From the NCBI GenBank assembly GCA_918807975.1, contig OU964922.1, positions 18,030,329 to 18,094,328 of the forward strand: 64,000 nucleotides of DNA. The letters run 5' to 3'. Numbering within the stretch: position 1 is the stretch's first letter; every line of letters starts with the position of its first letter. This DNA comes from Aplidium turbinatum (taxonomy: Eukaryota > Chordata > Ascidiacea > Aplousobranchia > Polyclinidae). Shown piece after piece: positions 33,932-43,506 of the stretch. The notes beneath the pieces are model-generated. The model had not been told where the DNA came from, ran no database searches, and saw nothing but the letters and a program-made list of their open reading frames with translations. The translations under genes were made by a program, and so were the position numbers.

Positions 33932-35037
33932 TTGGTAAGAAGATGCTATGTTTCTATGGAGTGTTACTATGGAATCCGCGTTAGACATGAGCCACTCATG
34001 GAGATGCTTGACAGCTTAGACTCAGATGGTAAAGACCTCCGACTTCTCAGAAATCTCTACTGGGATCAATCAGCAGCAGTCTGGATAGATGGCGAGCTGA
34101 GCAAGTGGACACAAATTCGGAGAGGTGTTAGACAGGGGTGCATAGTTTCACCTGATCTTTTCTCACTCTACGGCGAAATGATCTTACGACATCTAGATGA
34201 CGAAGAAGGCGTCTCTGTAGGCAGACAACACTTCAACAACATAAGATACGCAGACGACACAGTACTAATCGCCACATCAAACTCCAGTTTACAAAATTTA
34301 CTCGACATAGTCATTAAGCAAAGTGAAAACCTTGGACTTAATTTGAATGCAACAAAAACCTTCTGCATGACCATCTCATCAAAAGAAATAACTCCAGTAT
34401 GCACTATCAAAATACAAAATACAACAGTCTCACAAGTAAATAGTTTCAACTATCTGGGTTCTATGGTCACTTTGAATGGTCGATGCTGGAGCGACGTAAA
34501 ATCAAGAATTGCACAATCCAAACAAGCTTTCATCAAAATGGACAAAATCCTGAAATCTAATTCAATCTCTCTGAACACTAGAATAAGAATTTTACATGTG
34601 TACATTTGGTCAGTTGTGCTATATGGCTGTGAATCCTGGACTGTATGCCTGAAGATAGAGAAGAAGATCAACAGTGCTGAAATTTGGTTCATTCGTAGAA
34701 TGATGGGAATTAACTGGATGGATAAAATCACTAACGAAGAAGTGTGGAGACGCTCTGGGTGCACCCCTGGTGTCCTCATCACAACTATCAAAAAAAGGCA
34801 AATGACATTTATTGGGCATGTCTACCGCAAACGCGAAATTGAACACTCGGCAATGATGGGGCGATTTCCTGGTCAGAGACACCAGGGGCTTCCACGTTTG
34901 GAAATCTTCAAAAATCTTTCAACATGGACAAACCAAAATTTTGAAAACCTAATTAGAAGTATGGACAATCGATCATTGTGGAGACTCGCGGTAGCCGACG
35001 CCTTATTCAGGCATGGCCGATGATGATGATGATGATA
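33932..35037 (+). mobile_element. RTE-like LINE, reverse transcriptase to 3' end, open frame
   Basis: A 363-codon open frame with SKWTQIRRGVRQGCIVSPDL, the active-site box IRYADDTVLIA (about 34241-34270), LGLNLNATKTFCM, NYLGSMVTLNGR and, downstream, VLYGCESWTVC, MMGINWMDKITNEEVWRR and MTFIGHVYRKRE. This is the C-terminal half of an endonuclease/reverse-transcriptase type LINE. It ends GGCCGATGATGATGATGATG, the microsatellite-like tail often seen in RTE elements. 5'-truncated at about 33932, with no endonuclease. With over a kilobase still open, it is among the younger LINEs here. RTE versus a neighbouring clade is uncertain. Confidence 0.8.
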
Positions 35038-36795
35038 GACACGTAAACACTTAACATCACAAATGTGTTTTAAATGCGAAATACTTGCCAACATCAATGT
35101 GTGAAATAAAAACAAAGTGTTCAAAATAGCTTAACACAGAAAGCGTTGTTCGGCACATGATGATATTCCGACGATAAATAAGTTACAATAACAATATAAA
35201 TACAAATGATTTATGCTGACAAAAATTGTCGCTTCAAAGATTTTCTTCTATGTGTGGAATTGGGAAGATCTCTTTTTAAGCACCAACAGTAATCTGCAAG
35301 CATGTTTTCGTCCCAGTATCCTTGGTACCTTTCTTCCATCTGGCGAAGGTCTTCGTGGAACTTCTCTCCATGTTCTTTGCTGTAGTCACCACAGTTGTCA
35401 GGAAAGTAATCCGAATGCAAACTCAGAAAGTGCATTTTCACAGACATCCGAGCTCCAAGGGTTGAAAGCTTTCAAGCAGCTCTTTAACCTGTGCTTCATA
35501 ATCAGAGCTTTTATGCTTTCTAATCAGGGCTTCCATGCTTCTATTCTTTGGTGAGATTTAAATCTCGTGTTAGGTCATTCAGCTCAAGCTGTGTAAGAGG
35601 CTTGGGTTGGCTTGTACTTTGTTCTGCATCCCATGTGTCTTGTTCACTTGCTTCGCTCTCTGCAGATGAAGAACACTCCATTTCACTTATTTTTGCAGGT
35701 GGTTCTGGAACAGGTATACTAGGGCCATGTGATACTGGTTTCATGGCTGAAGGAACATCAGAGTACTTCACATATTGTTTGTTCTTTCAGTTTATTCGTG
35801 AAATAAAAAAGAACACCGTTACTCTTAAATCAAACAATAAATGAAAATGCCTCCATACAGTACAAGTATCAGCATAGGCGTCGAAATAGGGTGGGCAGGG
35901 TGGGCGACGCCCACCCTGCCGTGAAACGAGGGTGGGCAAAATATGTTTCGCCCACCCTGTTTTCATGCCACTTATGAAGTGTTCGTTACAATTATTTCCG
36001 TTTTTCTTAAACGCTGGACTATCCAACCAACTGCAGCGCAACTTCTTGTTTTACGCTATGTCTCTCGCTAGGTATCCGACAGAACAAAGCAATTCCGTAA
36101 CAACGCTGCGTGGAAAAACGGCGGTACGCACTGCATTGTTGTTGCTACGGCAACTGCCACAGCTGGCAATTCCTGGTGAGAGAAAGCCACGTTTGATCTT
36201 TTCTCCAAATTTGCGTCGGCAATTTGATCTTTTCTCCGAATGGTCTCACTTTCGTTACGTCACAATCAAACTTCAGTTCCCAGTCAGCGTAAGGGAATGT
36301 GAATATGACATCATAATAAACATGACAATAAAATAACCGATACAAACTAAAGACGTACTAAAAGCAATCGCTTTTACAAATGCGGCAAATCCGAAGGCGC
36401 CACTTTAAAGATAACAGGTCACGAGTCACGCGCTTTTTAGGTCGCAAAGGAAAACATAAAAGAAGTTTGTTTAGTTTAGCAGCGCTCATAAGATCGCAAG
36501 ATGCAAGAAAGAAAACATCCAACCTATTAAAGCTTAATTGTTGCAGCGACGCTAAACACAGTCTTTGTGAGAAAGACTAACAACACTTTTCGAAATTAGC
36601 GTCGGCAATTGTCGAGGTGATTGTAAGGACAACAAGATTACAAGAAAAAACTAATTTTCTTAGACTACACCAGACTAGAATGTTGATTCAATCTTACTAT
36701 TGCTGGATGTTTTATTTGGGTTACTTCCTACTTCGCCGGCGCTTAGACACGTGCCCAGCTGGGAGAATCTTTTATAAAAATATCACCCTATAATT

Positions 36796-38170
36796 CAGGC
36801 CTCGAAACTGAAGGCGGCCATCGCCGCGATTAACCTACAAAAACCGACATTTTGTCCGCCGGGTCTCGCCCTTCCGTCGGCCGCATTTGTCCGCCATGAA
36901 GTTCCGAGAAAATTTTACACAAGGGGTCTTGTAAATAAAGTAGTGGTATTCATCATAGCACTATGACTAGGGAACTGTGTTCCGAAAGCTAGCGCAACTT
37001 ACTATTGCCACAGCAAACTCGCAGCATCAGGCTAAGACAGATCGTTTAAATCTACCTTGTGAAGAAAGTAGTAGTACTTTGCCACTTATAATCACAAAGG
37101 ACTAGAAAAGAGTTAAAGCACTCGATAAATCACAATACACCCTGTATTATGCTTGAATTGTTAACATTATTGAGTGATCAAGCAGCTGATGTCTGACGAT
37201 AAGCTGGATGCAAGTGACACCACAATACACTTTATTAATGCGATAAATTCAGTCTTCAAAATTAGCGTCGGCAAATGGCGCATTAGCGTCGGCAATGAAA
37301 ATGCCGAGGCCACACGAGCGCTTGTAATGTTAGGGTTAAACATTCCTCCCAGTCGTTATGGCACAGCATAGATTTATTCCCTAGTCAACACCCTGATGGA
37401 TCTTTATGAAAAAAAAAGAGGCCTGTGGAGTGGTATCAAAGCCCGAAAGCCGCAAAACGTGGACGCTTCATTGCGAACGGCAAAGACGGTATAGATTTAC
37501 AGCCAAGCTATGAGCCTCTTGATGTGTCTGATTCCAGTGATGACGCGACAACCTCGTGCTCCGATACAGCATCTGATGATTCCGATTCTGACAGCTAGTT
37601 CTTTATCAAACAGACTTTGTGTTGTTCGCAGTATCCCAATTGTGCCGAAATTATGTTAGTGTATACGTAAATCGAGGCAATCTTCTCGCAGGGAGCTATT
37701 AATTGTTACCTGTATCTGGTTGAGCAATTGACGTTATTTTATGATAATTCAACGTTGCTAGATGTCGAATTAATGTAAAACAAACGTAACTTTCTTATTA
37801 GGCATTGTTGTTACGCAATATAACCGAGCGGAAAAATTAAATCGATTTGTGCTGACTCGAACGTTGAATCAACCCAAAATTAACTTACTTTTCCCCGTGA
37901 GTTATTTAACGTGAATTCCTGCAACAGCGTGCCACGTGCGTAACTGCGTATCTTGTAGCTCGCTTTATCGCTACTTTTGGCATTATTACATCACAACAAA
38001 TTAAACAGTGCGGTCGTGATAGACTACTCTAGTATATTTTTTGCTTCTGCCGAAGTAAAAATGTGTGTCGAAGTTCCGGTGGCCGCCATGTGCTTGTGAT
38101 TGGCCGCCGAACAGCTTGCTTCAGTCGGACACGTTTGGCCGCCGGAAAAAAAAAGTTGTTTCAAGGCCTG
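36796..38170. mobile_element. CAGGCCTCG-ended element, itself interrupted
   Basis: Ends CAGGCCTCGAAACTG and CAAGGCCTG. Its outer parts match 18120-18562; the middle (about 37245-38065) is an insertion sharing sequence with the surrounding hAT element. The flanking bases (TAATT, CTATT) do not form a clean duplication. Confidence 0.65.
37422..37598 (+). pseudogene. Short acidic C-terminal coding scrap
   Basis: Frame without a start: PVEWYQSPKAAKRGRFIANG, then an acidic serine/aspartate tail ending SDTASDDSDSDS and a stop. It looks like the tail of a real protein, possibly an element-encoded one, but I cannot identify it. The last part is repeated at 38258. Confidence 0.4.
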
Positions 38171-38735
38171 CTATTTGCATTGATTTAACTCCAGTAGACG
38201 TCAAATTATTGTAAGCATCTACTCCTTGTTGCGCCTCGCTTTCCGTTATCTCGTCCAGCTGATACAGCATCTGATGATACCGATTCTGACTAGTTCATCA
38301 AACAGACTTTGTGTTGCTCGCAGTGTCCCAATTGTGCCGAAATTATGTTGGCTTATAAGCTTACGTAAATCGAGGCGATCTTCTCGCAGGGAGCTATTAA
38401 TATGTTACCTGTACCTGGTTGAGTAATTCACGTTATTTTATGATAATTCAGCATCGCTAGATGTCGAATTAATGTAAAACAAACGTAAATTTCTTATTGG
38501 GCATTGTTGTTACGCAATATAACCGCCGGAAAAATTAAATCGATTTGTGCTGACTCGAACGTTGAATCAACCCAAAATTAACTTACTTTCCCCTCCCGAT
38601 GAGTTTTTTAACGTGAATCACCGTAACAGCGTGCGTATCGCGTTGCTCGCTTTATCACTACTTTTGGTATTATTACACCACAATAAATCAAACAATGCGT
38701 TCGTAATAGACTACTCTAGTATATTTTTCGCTTCT
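37563..38735. repeat. Direct repeat, two copies of about 480 bp
   Basis: The segments 37563-38055 and 38258-38735 share, in order, GATACAGCATCTGATGAT, GAGCTATTAAT, TATGATAATTCA, AATATAACCG and ACGTTGAATCAACCCAAAAT. The first lies inside the CAGGCCTCG element, the second outside it, so a related segment inserted twice. Confidence 0.7.
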
Positions 38736-39290
38736 CGTTTTACATGTTTTAGTACAATCTTTTCCTAATAAATATTCACAGTAATTGCCGAGGCAATTTC
38801 AAATTTTGCCATTTGGCCTCGGCAACGTTTTTGCCGAAGTAAAAACATGCTCATTTCGAAGACTGAATCATTGCGAATTTGCAAACACACATTCAATGAA
38901 ATCTGTTTGAAAACTCTTGCCCACCCAGAATTCCTCTCTTCTAAGAAAAAATCGACGCCTATGAGTATCAGCATACCTTGTGAGTTGGTCATGCGAAAAT
39001 AACAATCAGTGACATGGTCTTTTTCTTCTCTCCATACCAAAGGAATACCAAAAGGAAAGCTCTTTATTTTCTTTAGGCTCCATAATCTCAAGCTTTCAAC
39101 GAATGCTCTACAACATATGTGCGGAGCAAATGCCTTGTCCTGATCACCTAGTTTTACTCCAAAATACTCATAATATGCTTTCTTAACAAACTGCATAATT
39201 TTTGCTTGGCGACTAGCCGACTATGCAGTATGCAGGGTGACCTTGCCACATAACAGAACCTGTCTGCATCATTTTTGCACTTTCTCATTG

Positions 39291-39600
39291 TACTGTAACA
39301 ACAAAACTTATCATTATTACACAAACGTGTCAAAAATACTGACATGGTAAAGTATTGAGTGCACATAACCCAGCCAGCAAGCCCATATGGGCCCCATATA
39401 CTATTTTAATGGGCTTTTGGGCATGTGGGTTCTATGTGGGTTTTTGTGTTTTTGCCATATGTGCCCAATATGGGCTTTCTTGCAGAATGTGTTGCTAAAT
39501 GACAAGGTGGAATATAAAACTTCCAATCTTCAAATGCGTGATCATATAAATGCATTTTAATAAATTTAGCCACATAAAATTATTGATCATGGGCTAAGCA
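39291..39600. other. Flank of Family 2 gene; GCCCATATGGGC-rich
   Basis: No gene. It holds a GC-rich palindromic stretch GCCCATATGGGCCCCATAT near 39390 and GCCATATGTGCCCAATATGG near 39455 that leads into the minisatellite. Confidence 0.5.
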
Positions 39601-39607
39601 TGAAATA

Positions 39608-39945
39608 TTGATGGGCTTCCCACTTTGTTTATGGGCAGAACATGGGCTTCCCACTTTGTTTATGGGCAGACCATGGGCTGCCCACATTTTTTATGGGCAG
39701 GCCATGGGCTTCCCACATTTTTTATGGGCAGACCATGGGCTACCCACATTTTTTATGGGCAGACCATGGGCTGCCCACATTTTTTATGGGCAGACCATGG
39801 GCTACCCACATTTTTCATGGGCAGGCCATGGGCTGCCCACATTTTTTATGGGCAGACCATGGACTGCCCACACTTTTTTACAGGCAGACCATGGGCTGCC
39901 CACATTTTTTATGGGCAGACCATGGGCTACCCACACAGTGATTCA
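39608..39945. repeat. 31-bp minisatellite, about 11 copies, palindromic unit
   Basis: The unit TATGGGCAGACCATGGGCTG continues CCCACATTTTT, with period 31. Within each unit TGGGCAGACCATGGGCTGCCCA is nearly its own inverse. Because 31 is not a multiple of three, every frame cycles through the same peptide set (MGRPWAAHIFYGQ and so on), and all three + frames stay open across the array. The peptides are almost certainly not made. Confidence 0.9.
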
Positions 39946-39969
39946 AAGGTTTGTGGGCAACTCATACTA

Positions 39970-40541
39970 ATATACCAAAGACAGGCAAGACACAACAATA
40001 ACACAGGGTTGAGCATTACAACAGTATATTACATATTTACATTTGCACAGATCAAAAATTCTCTGCTGACTCATTTAAAATTTTACGCAAAGGCAAATCC
40101 CAATTTGACACAAAAATTCAGGAAGCGCTGTTAATCAAACGCTACAACCCAAATTTAAACAAACAATTATTTGCGGGTGGCGCCTCTATTCTCCTCAATA
40201 TTTATTAGTTGTATCACGTACCCCGTGGTGCAAATTCATTTGTAACTTAGTCATGCAGTTGCCTTTTCTTAATGTAATTTTTCGTCTGTCTGTATGTTTT
40301 CCACTCCATTGCTTTTAATCGTTGCGTGTTCCTCGATGCTTTTAGTTGGTTGTTCAGTTAGTTAGCTACGGTAGTTACTGTCAAGAAGTGAAATTTATTG
40401 TAGTTTATAAATATTTGCAGATTCCTGATGAGGGCTTAAGTTAAGCCGAAAACGTTTGATTGTTGAACTATTTGTAAATATGTAATATACTGTTGTAATG
40501 CTCAACCCTGTGTTATTGTTGTGTCTTGCCTGTCTTTGGTA
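39970..40541 (+). mobile_element. Penelope-like element, 3' end bounded by inverted repeats
   Basis: A + frame ends FKILRKGKSQFDTKIQEALL, then IKRYNPNLNKQLFAGGAS and a stop at about 40205, matching the C-terminal end of the fragment at 1-345. The 3' region contains CCTGATGAGGGC and AAGCCGAAAACG. About 67 bp at 39970-40036 (ATACCAAAGACAGGCAAGAC onward) return inverted at 40475-40541. Terminal repeats in inverted placement are known for Penelope-like elements. Old and 5'-truncated. Confidence 0.65.
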
Positions 40542-41301
40542 TAAAAAAGCAAACTCTCTCCCGAAACTATATTATCATACTAATATGATATACACCTCGA
40601 TCAGCATTTGTCTGGACCTAAGCTGGTGGACTTCTTTTCCGGGTGCATCGCCACCCCATAATCACGCCGTTCCCTGCCTCCACGAGGCGTGGCAGGCCGG
40701 TTCTTTAAAGTCTCTGACCTGGCTATGTTTATTGTGGTCTTCTCGCCGTGTCAATTATTTTGTGTCCGTGCGTCGTAGATTAAATTAAGACAGTTCATCA
40801 TCAAACATCTTACAGTACACCCTCACAGCAGCCGATTTTCGCCCTCCTGTTCCAAATCTAAACATTGAACTTGAAAAACAACGTATCCTGGAGACACACC
40901 TAGTCTAGTCAAGTTTAAAAAAGTTAAGAAAAGAAATTGATTCTTGTCACTAGTTTAAAAGTAAGATTTTCCGAATTGATTAAGAATTAACTTTAACCCT
41001 AAGAATTAACCTTAACCTTACTTTTGCACCGCAAAAATTAATTTAAAGAAAAAAAGCTGACTTTGATGGGCGTTGAACCGATGTCCTCAGGAAGATAAGG
41101 CAAAAGACGAAACCACTGAACCAAACACACCAACGAAAAATGTTTGCATTCAAACAGTATAAATACAAACTCTATGCAAAGTAACAAAAAGTTTGTGGGA
41201 AAAAAAATTCTCGCCCCGGCCGACTTGTTAAATGAAAGTGCTGGTTAAATGTGATGCAGATGAGCACCTAAAATTACATTTAATTTCCATCACGGAAACC
41301 T

Positions 41302-42632
41302 ATTCAGCTAAGAAAGTATTCCAGTTGTGTCAAGAATAGCATGATAATGATAAGGCTCATTAAGTCGACATAGGTAGTTCCACAACATGCTCATCATGTG
41401 TTACTCAATAATATTTATTCAATAATATTACTCAATTATCTCAGTCTGCCTAATTGGAGGACTTCACTGATGTCTTTTATTTTGAGCTTTGATAGAAGAG
41501 TCCCAAACTGGATGTTGTCTTCAGGCTTGACTAGGCGAGTCCATCTTACCATCAGAGCGATAGCCAGCAGATATGAGGATCAAGAAGGAGATGACTGTGA
41601 AGATCTGCTATGAAGCCCTAGCACAGGGATTTGTGAGGGATGATTATGAGGAGCTAGTCAAAGTAGTGCTTTTGTATCTTGGTGAGGGAGCTGAGACCTA
41701 TGAAGGTTTTCTACGTCCGGGTGCTTGTCACAAAGCCAGATGGATGGCCAAGATTTTATACTGCATCAAGATCGTTCTTCTCACTAAAGTTATTACTAGA
41801 GATCTTCCTGCAGGTTTTATATGTTCAAAGCAACAGCTAAAAAAAATCCAAAAATTTGTTCAGCTTGTTGTATATTCCTATGTGCCATGGTGGCTAACCG
41901 CTTTTGTGTCAACTTCTGCTCCTTGCAACGGACCTAGAACTTACCAACATCAACGAGTATCAAGAAATCGAAAGCAATATGGCCAAAGCAGCTCTTAAAG
42001 CTCTAAAGGGGCACATGTGGTATCTTAATGAAGAACTTATACCCCTTATCCTTTTCTATAGCAGTGTGTCTGACGTGACAAAGCAGAAAATTGTTCAAAA
42101 CCTGACAAGCTTCGAAGATCCTGGACATTGTTTGAAAAGAGAAGGAAGTGATTTTGGCAAACCCTCCTTTCCTTCCATTGCTACAAAACCAACAGATGAC
42201 TTGAGCTCCTTTGTTGGAGAAGATTCTTGGAGGTTCTTCAGAATCTTGAAGATTGACACGACCTCTTTAAGTGTTGGTGTTGTCAATTGGTGCCAGAATG
42301 GCCTAGCTGGTGGTGCCTGCTGGCTATCGCTCTGATGGTAAGATGGACTCGCCTAGTCAAGCCTGAAGACAACATCCAGTTTGGGACTCTTCTATCAAAG
42401 CTCAAAATAAAAGACATCAGTGCAGTCCTCCAATTAGGCAGACTGAGATGGCTTGGTCTCGTTGAGCGCAGCTCAAGCTGGATCTCACAGGTCAGATGTG
42501 TTAACATCGAAAGTTAATTCAGCTAAGAAAGTATTCCAGTTGTGTCAAGAATAGCATGATAATGATAAGGCTCATTAAGTCGACATAGGCAGTTCCACAA
42601 CATGCTCATCATGTGTTACTCAATAATATTTA
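41302..42632. repeat. 116-bp direct and 131-bp inverted repeats around a Family 1 fragment
   Basis: Direct pair: 41302-41417 and 42517-42632 (start ATTCAGCTAAGAAAGTATTC). Inverted pair: 41440-41570 and 42317-42447 (left starts CTCAGTCTGCCTAATTGG). All copies are nearly identical. The inverted pair, extended to 42515 on the right, is LINE coding DNA (MVRWTRLVKPEDNIQFGTLL, then LGRLRWLGLVERSSSW), a C-terminal RTE-like tail. The arrangement is direct, inverted, Family 1 gene, inverted, direct. Confidence 0.8.
41571..42290 (+). pseudogene. Family 1 putative transposase, middle to C-terminal part
   Basis: Frames 41573-41998 and 41904-42335 overlap and together cover one region of the family. First come DDYEELVKVVLLYLGEG, GACHKARWMAKILYCIKIVL, LKKIQKFVQLVVYSYVPWW; then ALKGHMWYLNEELIPLILFY, GSDFGKPSFPSIATKP and SWRFFRILKIDTTS. 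ARWMAK and WYLxEEL are family hallmarks; the N-terminal FDTTASNTG part and the VNDxxERG part are absent. The gap between the two frames shows one frame change near 41930. It sits exactly between 131-bp inverted LINE-derived repeats. Confidence 0.7.
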
Positions 42633-42849
42633 TGTATGTTTAATGATTTGGCCATCCAACTGTTATTGCTTTTGTGTAGATTATGTGTGTGGTTTGTAAA
42701 TAGGCAGTGTAGAAAATAGCCACTTGCTGCTCATGCCAAATATCAATCCACCACTCACCAGTGTCTCAGAGCTGATGTTTCCAGAAGTGAAAGGTTGAGT
42801 GCTTTTGATATCTTTCCTTATGATTTTTCATGCCTTCTTTGTCTTTCAG

Positions 42850-43008
42850 GTTTAATCTCCATTTTTATGGCTTTGCTGCTTTAGTGGGATTATCCTTCCT
42901 TGTTGTGCCTTTCTTCCCAACCTATGGTTCCCATAGTAATCGGCAGTCCCATGGCACAAATGTGACAGCTTGTCCTACATGCGCCGGGAGGATATGTTGT
43001 GAGTCGAG
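42850..43008 (+). CDS. MFSD6-like transporter, exon with membrane segment 6
   Basis: The acceptor is TTTGTCTTTCAG ending at 42849, with a good pyrimidine tract. The first base completes the AG left by the 24836-25025 exon to give arginine, and the frame continues FNLHFYGFAALVGLSFLVVP, the hydrophobic segment 6, then a loop with one glycosylation sequon (NVT) and four cysteines (ACPTCAGRICC). In the family this stretch also follows segment 5 with a short charged loop. The donor GAG TCG AG|GTAGGT follows 43008, phase 2. The preceding 17.8-kb intron holds nearly all the mobile DNA of the middle of the window. The cysteine-rich loop is not something I know from vertebrate MFSD6. Confidence 0.85.
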
Positions 43009-43072
43009 GTAGGTAGTATATGAAAGTTATCAGAAATATTTTTTGTTTGATATGTGATTCAAGGGTCTGCTA

Positions 43073-43300
43073 CTATTGAGAGAATCCGATTCGGAGAAAT
43101 CCCTATTCGGAGACAACTTTTCTAGGAGAAAGCCTTTTTCAGAGAATTGTATAATCACAGCGACATGTGTATATTGAAAATAATTAGCTTACAATAGAGA
43201 AATGAATGATCAGTTTGATCACCCAATTTAAAAGTTAATTTTAACAATCTTGCTTTCTGTTGCTTAACATTATAATTTTTAAGGTGATTTTATAGCCTAC
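43073..43300. mobile_element. Left end of the TCGG-rich element
   Basis: GGGTCTGCTACTATTGAG then TCCGATTCGGAGAAATCCC, followed by over 100 bp matching the left interior of the element at 3068 (CAATAGAGAAATGAATGAT). Right end missing. Confidence 0.65.
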
Positions 43301-43321
43301 CTGAATAGCATACGATACGGT

Positions 43322-43497
43322 CGGAATGACCCGTTTAGGTGAGTCCAATTCGGTGAGTCCGATCCCTTAATGGGGGATTTTTTCAAATTTTTTTTTAAAT
43401 TATTGTGTACCGTAGCCTAATTATCATTGCCGTTTTAGGGTTAGGGGTTAGAGGTTAGGAACTCACCGAATCAGACTCACCGAATAGTAGCAGACCC
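43322..43497. mobile_element. 176-bp Mutator-like MITE with exact 9-bp TSD
   Basis: Starts CGGAATGACCCG and ends ATAGTAGCAGACCC, flanked by CGATACGGT (43313-43321, 43498-43506). It is a miniature, inverted relative of 3303-7379: one terminus is GGGTCTGCTACTATTCGG, the other CGGAATG(A/G)CCCG. The interior keeps TACCGTAGCCTAATTATC and TTAGGGTTAGGGG. Confidence 0.8.
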
Positions 43498-43506
43498 CGA
43501 TACGGT

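Larger units (their letters stand above)
35873..38963. mobile_element. CATAGGCG-type hAT element, 3.1 kb, inside Family 2 gene
   Basis: Starts CATAGGCGTCGAAA and ends TCGACGCCTATG, with an exact 8-bp duplication AGTATCAG (35865-35872, 38964-38971). The right and left flanks rejoin the Family 2 reading order. Internally it has a short inverted pair TTAGCGTCGGCAA / TTGCCGA, a CAGGCCTCG element (36796-38170), and two copies of a roughly 480-bp segment. The hAT transposase is not recognisable. Confidence 0.8.
35211..39290 (-). pseudogene. Family 2 multi-copy gene, split by a 3.1-kb hAT element
   Basis: On the - strand, in order: a cysteine-containing N-terminus (RFCYVARSP...), FGVKLGDQDKAFAPHICCRA, FGIPLVWREEKDHVTDCYF (39190-38966), then after the insertion YSDVPSAMKPVSHGPSIPV and TQLELNDLTRDLNLTKE (35771-35545), and a C-terminus MSVKMHFLSLHSDYFPDNCG, HGEKFHEDLRQMEERYQG, MLADYCWCLKRD (35447-35211). 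I recognise this order from an uncharacterised gene family very abundant in arthropod and other invertebrate genomes, normally some 600-700 residues. The middle third, between DLNLTKE and ELLESFQPL, is deleted here, and a frame change lies near 39190. GDQDK and DCYF sit in a likely zinc-binding region. No function is established. Confidence 0.7.

Noticed and set aside
39608-40134. Overlapping protein-coding frames of 99-169 codons.
   Set aside because: They are a by-product of a 31-bp repeat without stop triplets in any frame, with no start context or conserved domain.
41302-42632. Direct repeats as LTRs of a small LTR element.
   Set aside because: 116 bp is too short, there are no TG...CA ends, primer-binding site or polypurine tract, and the interior is a Family 1 fragment.
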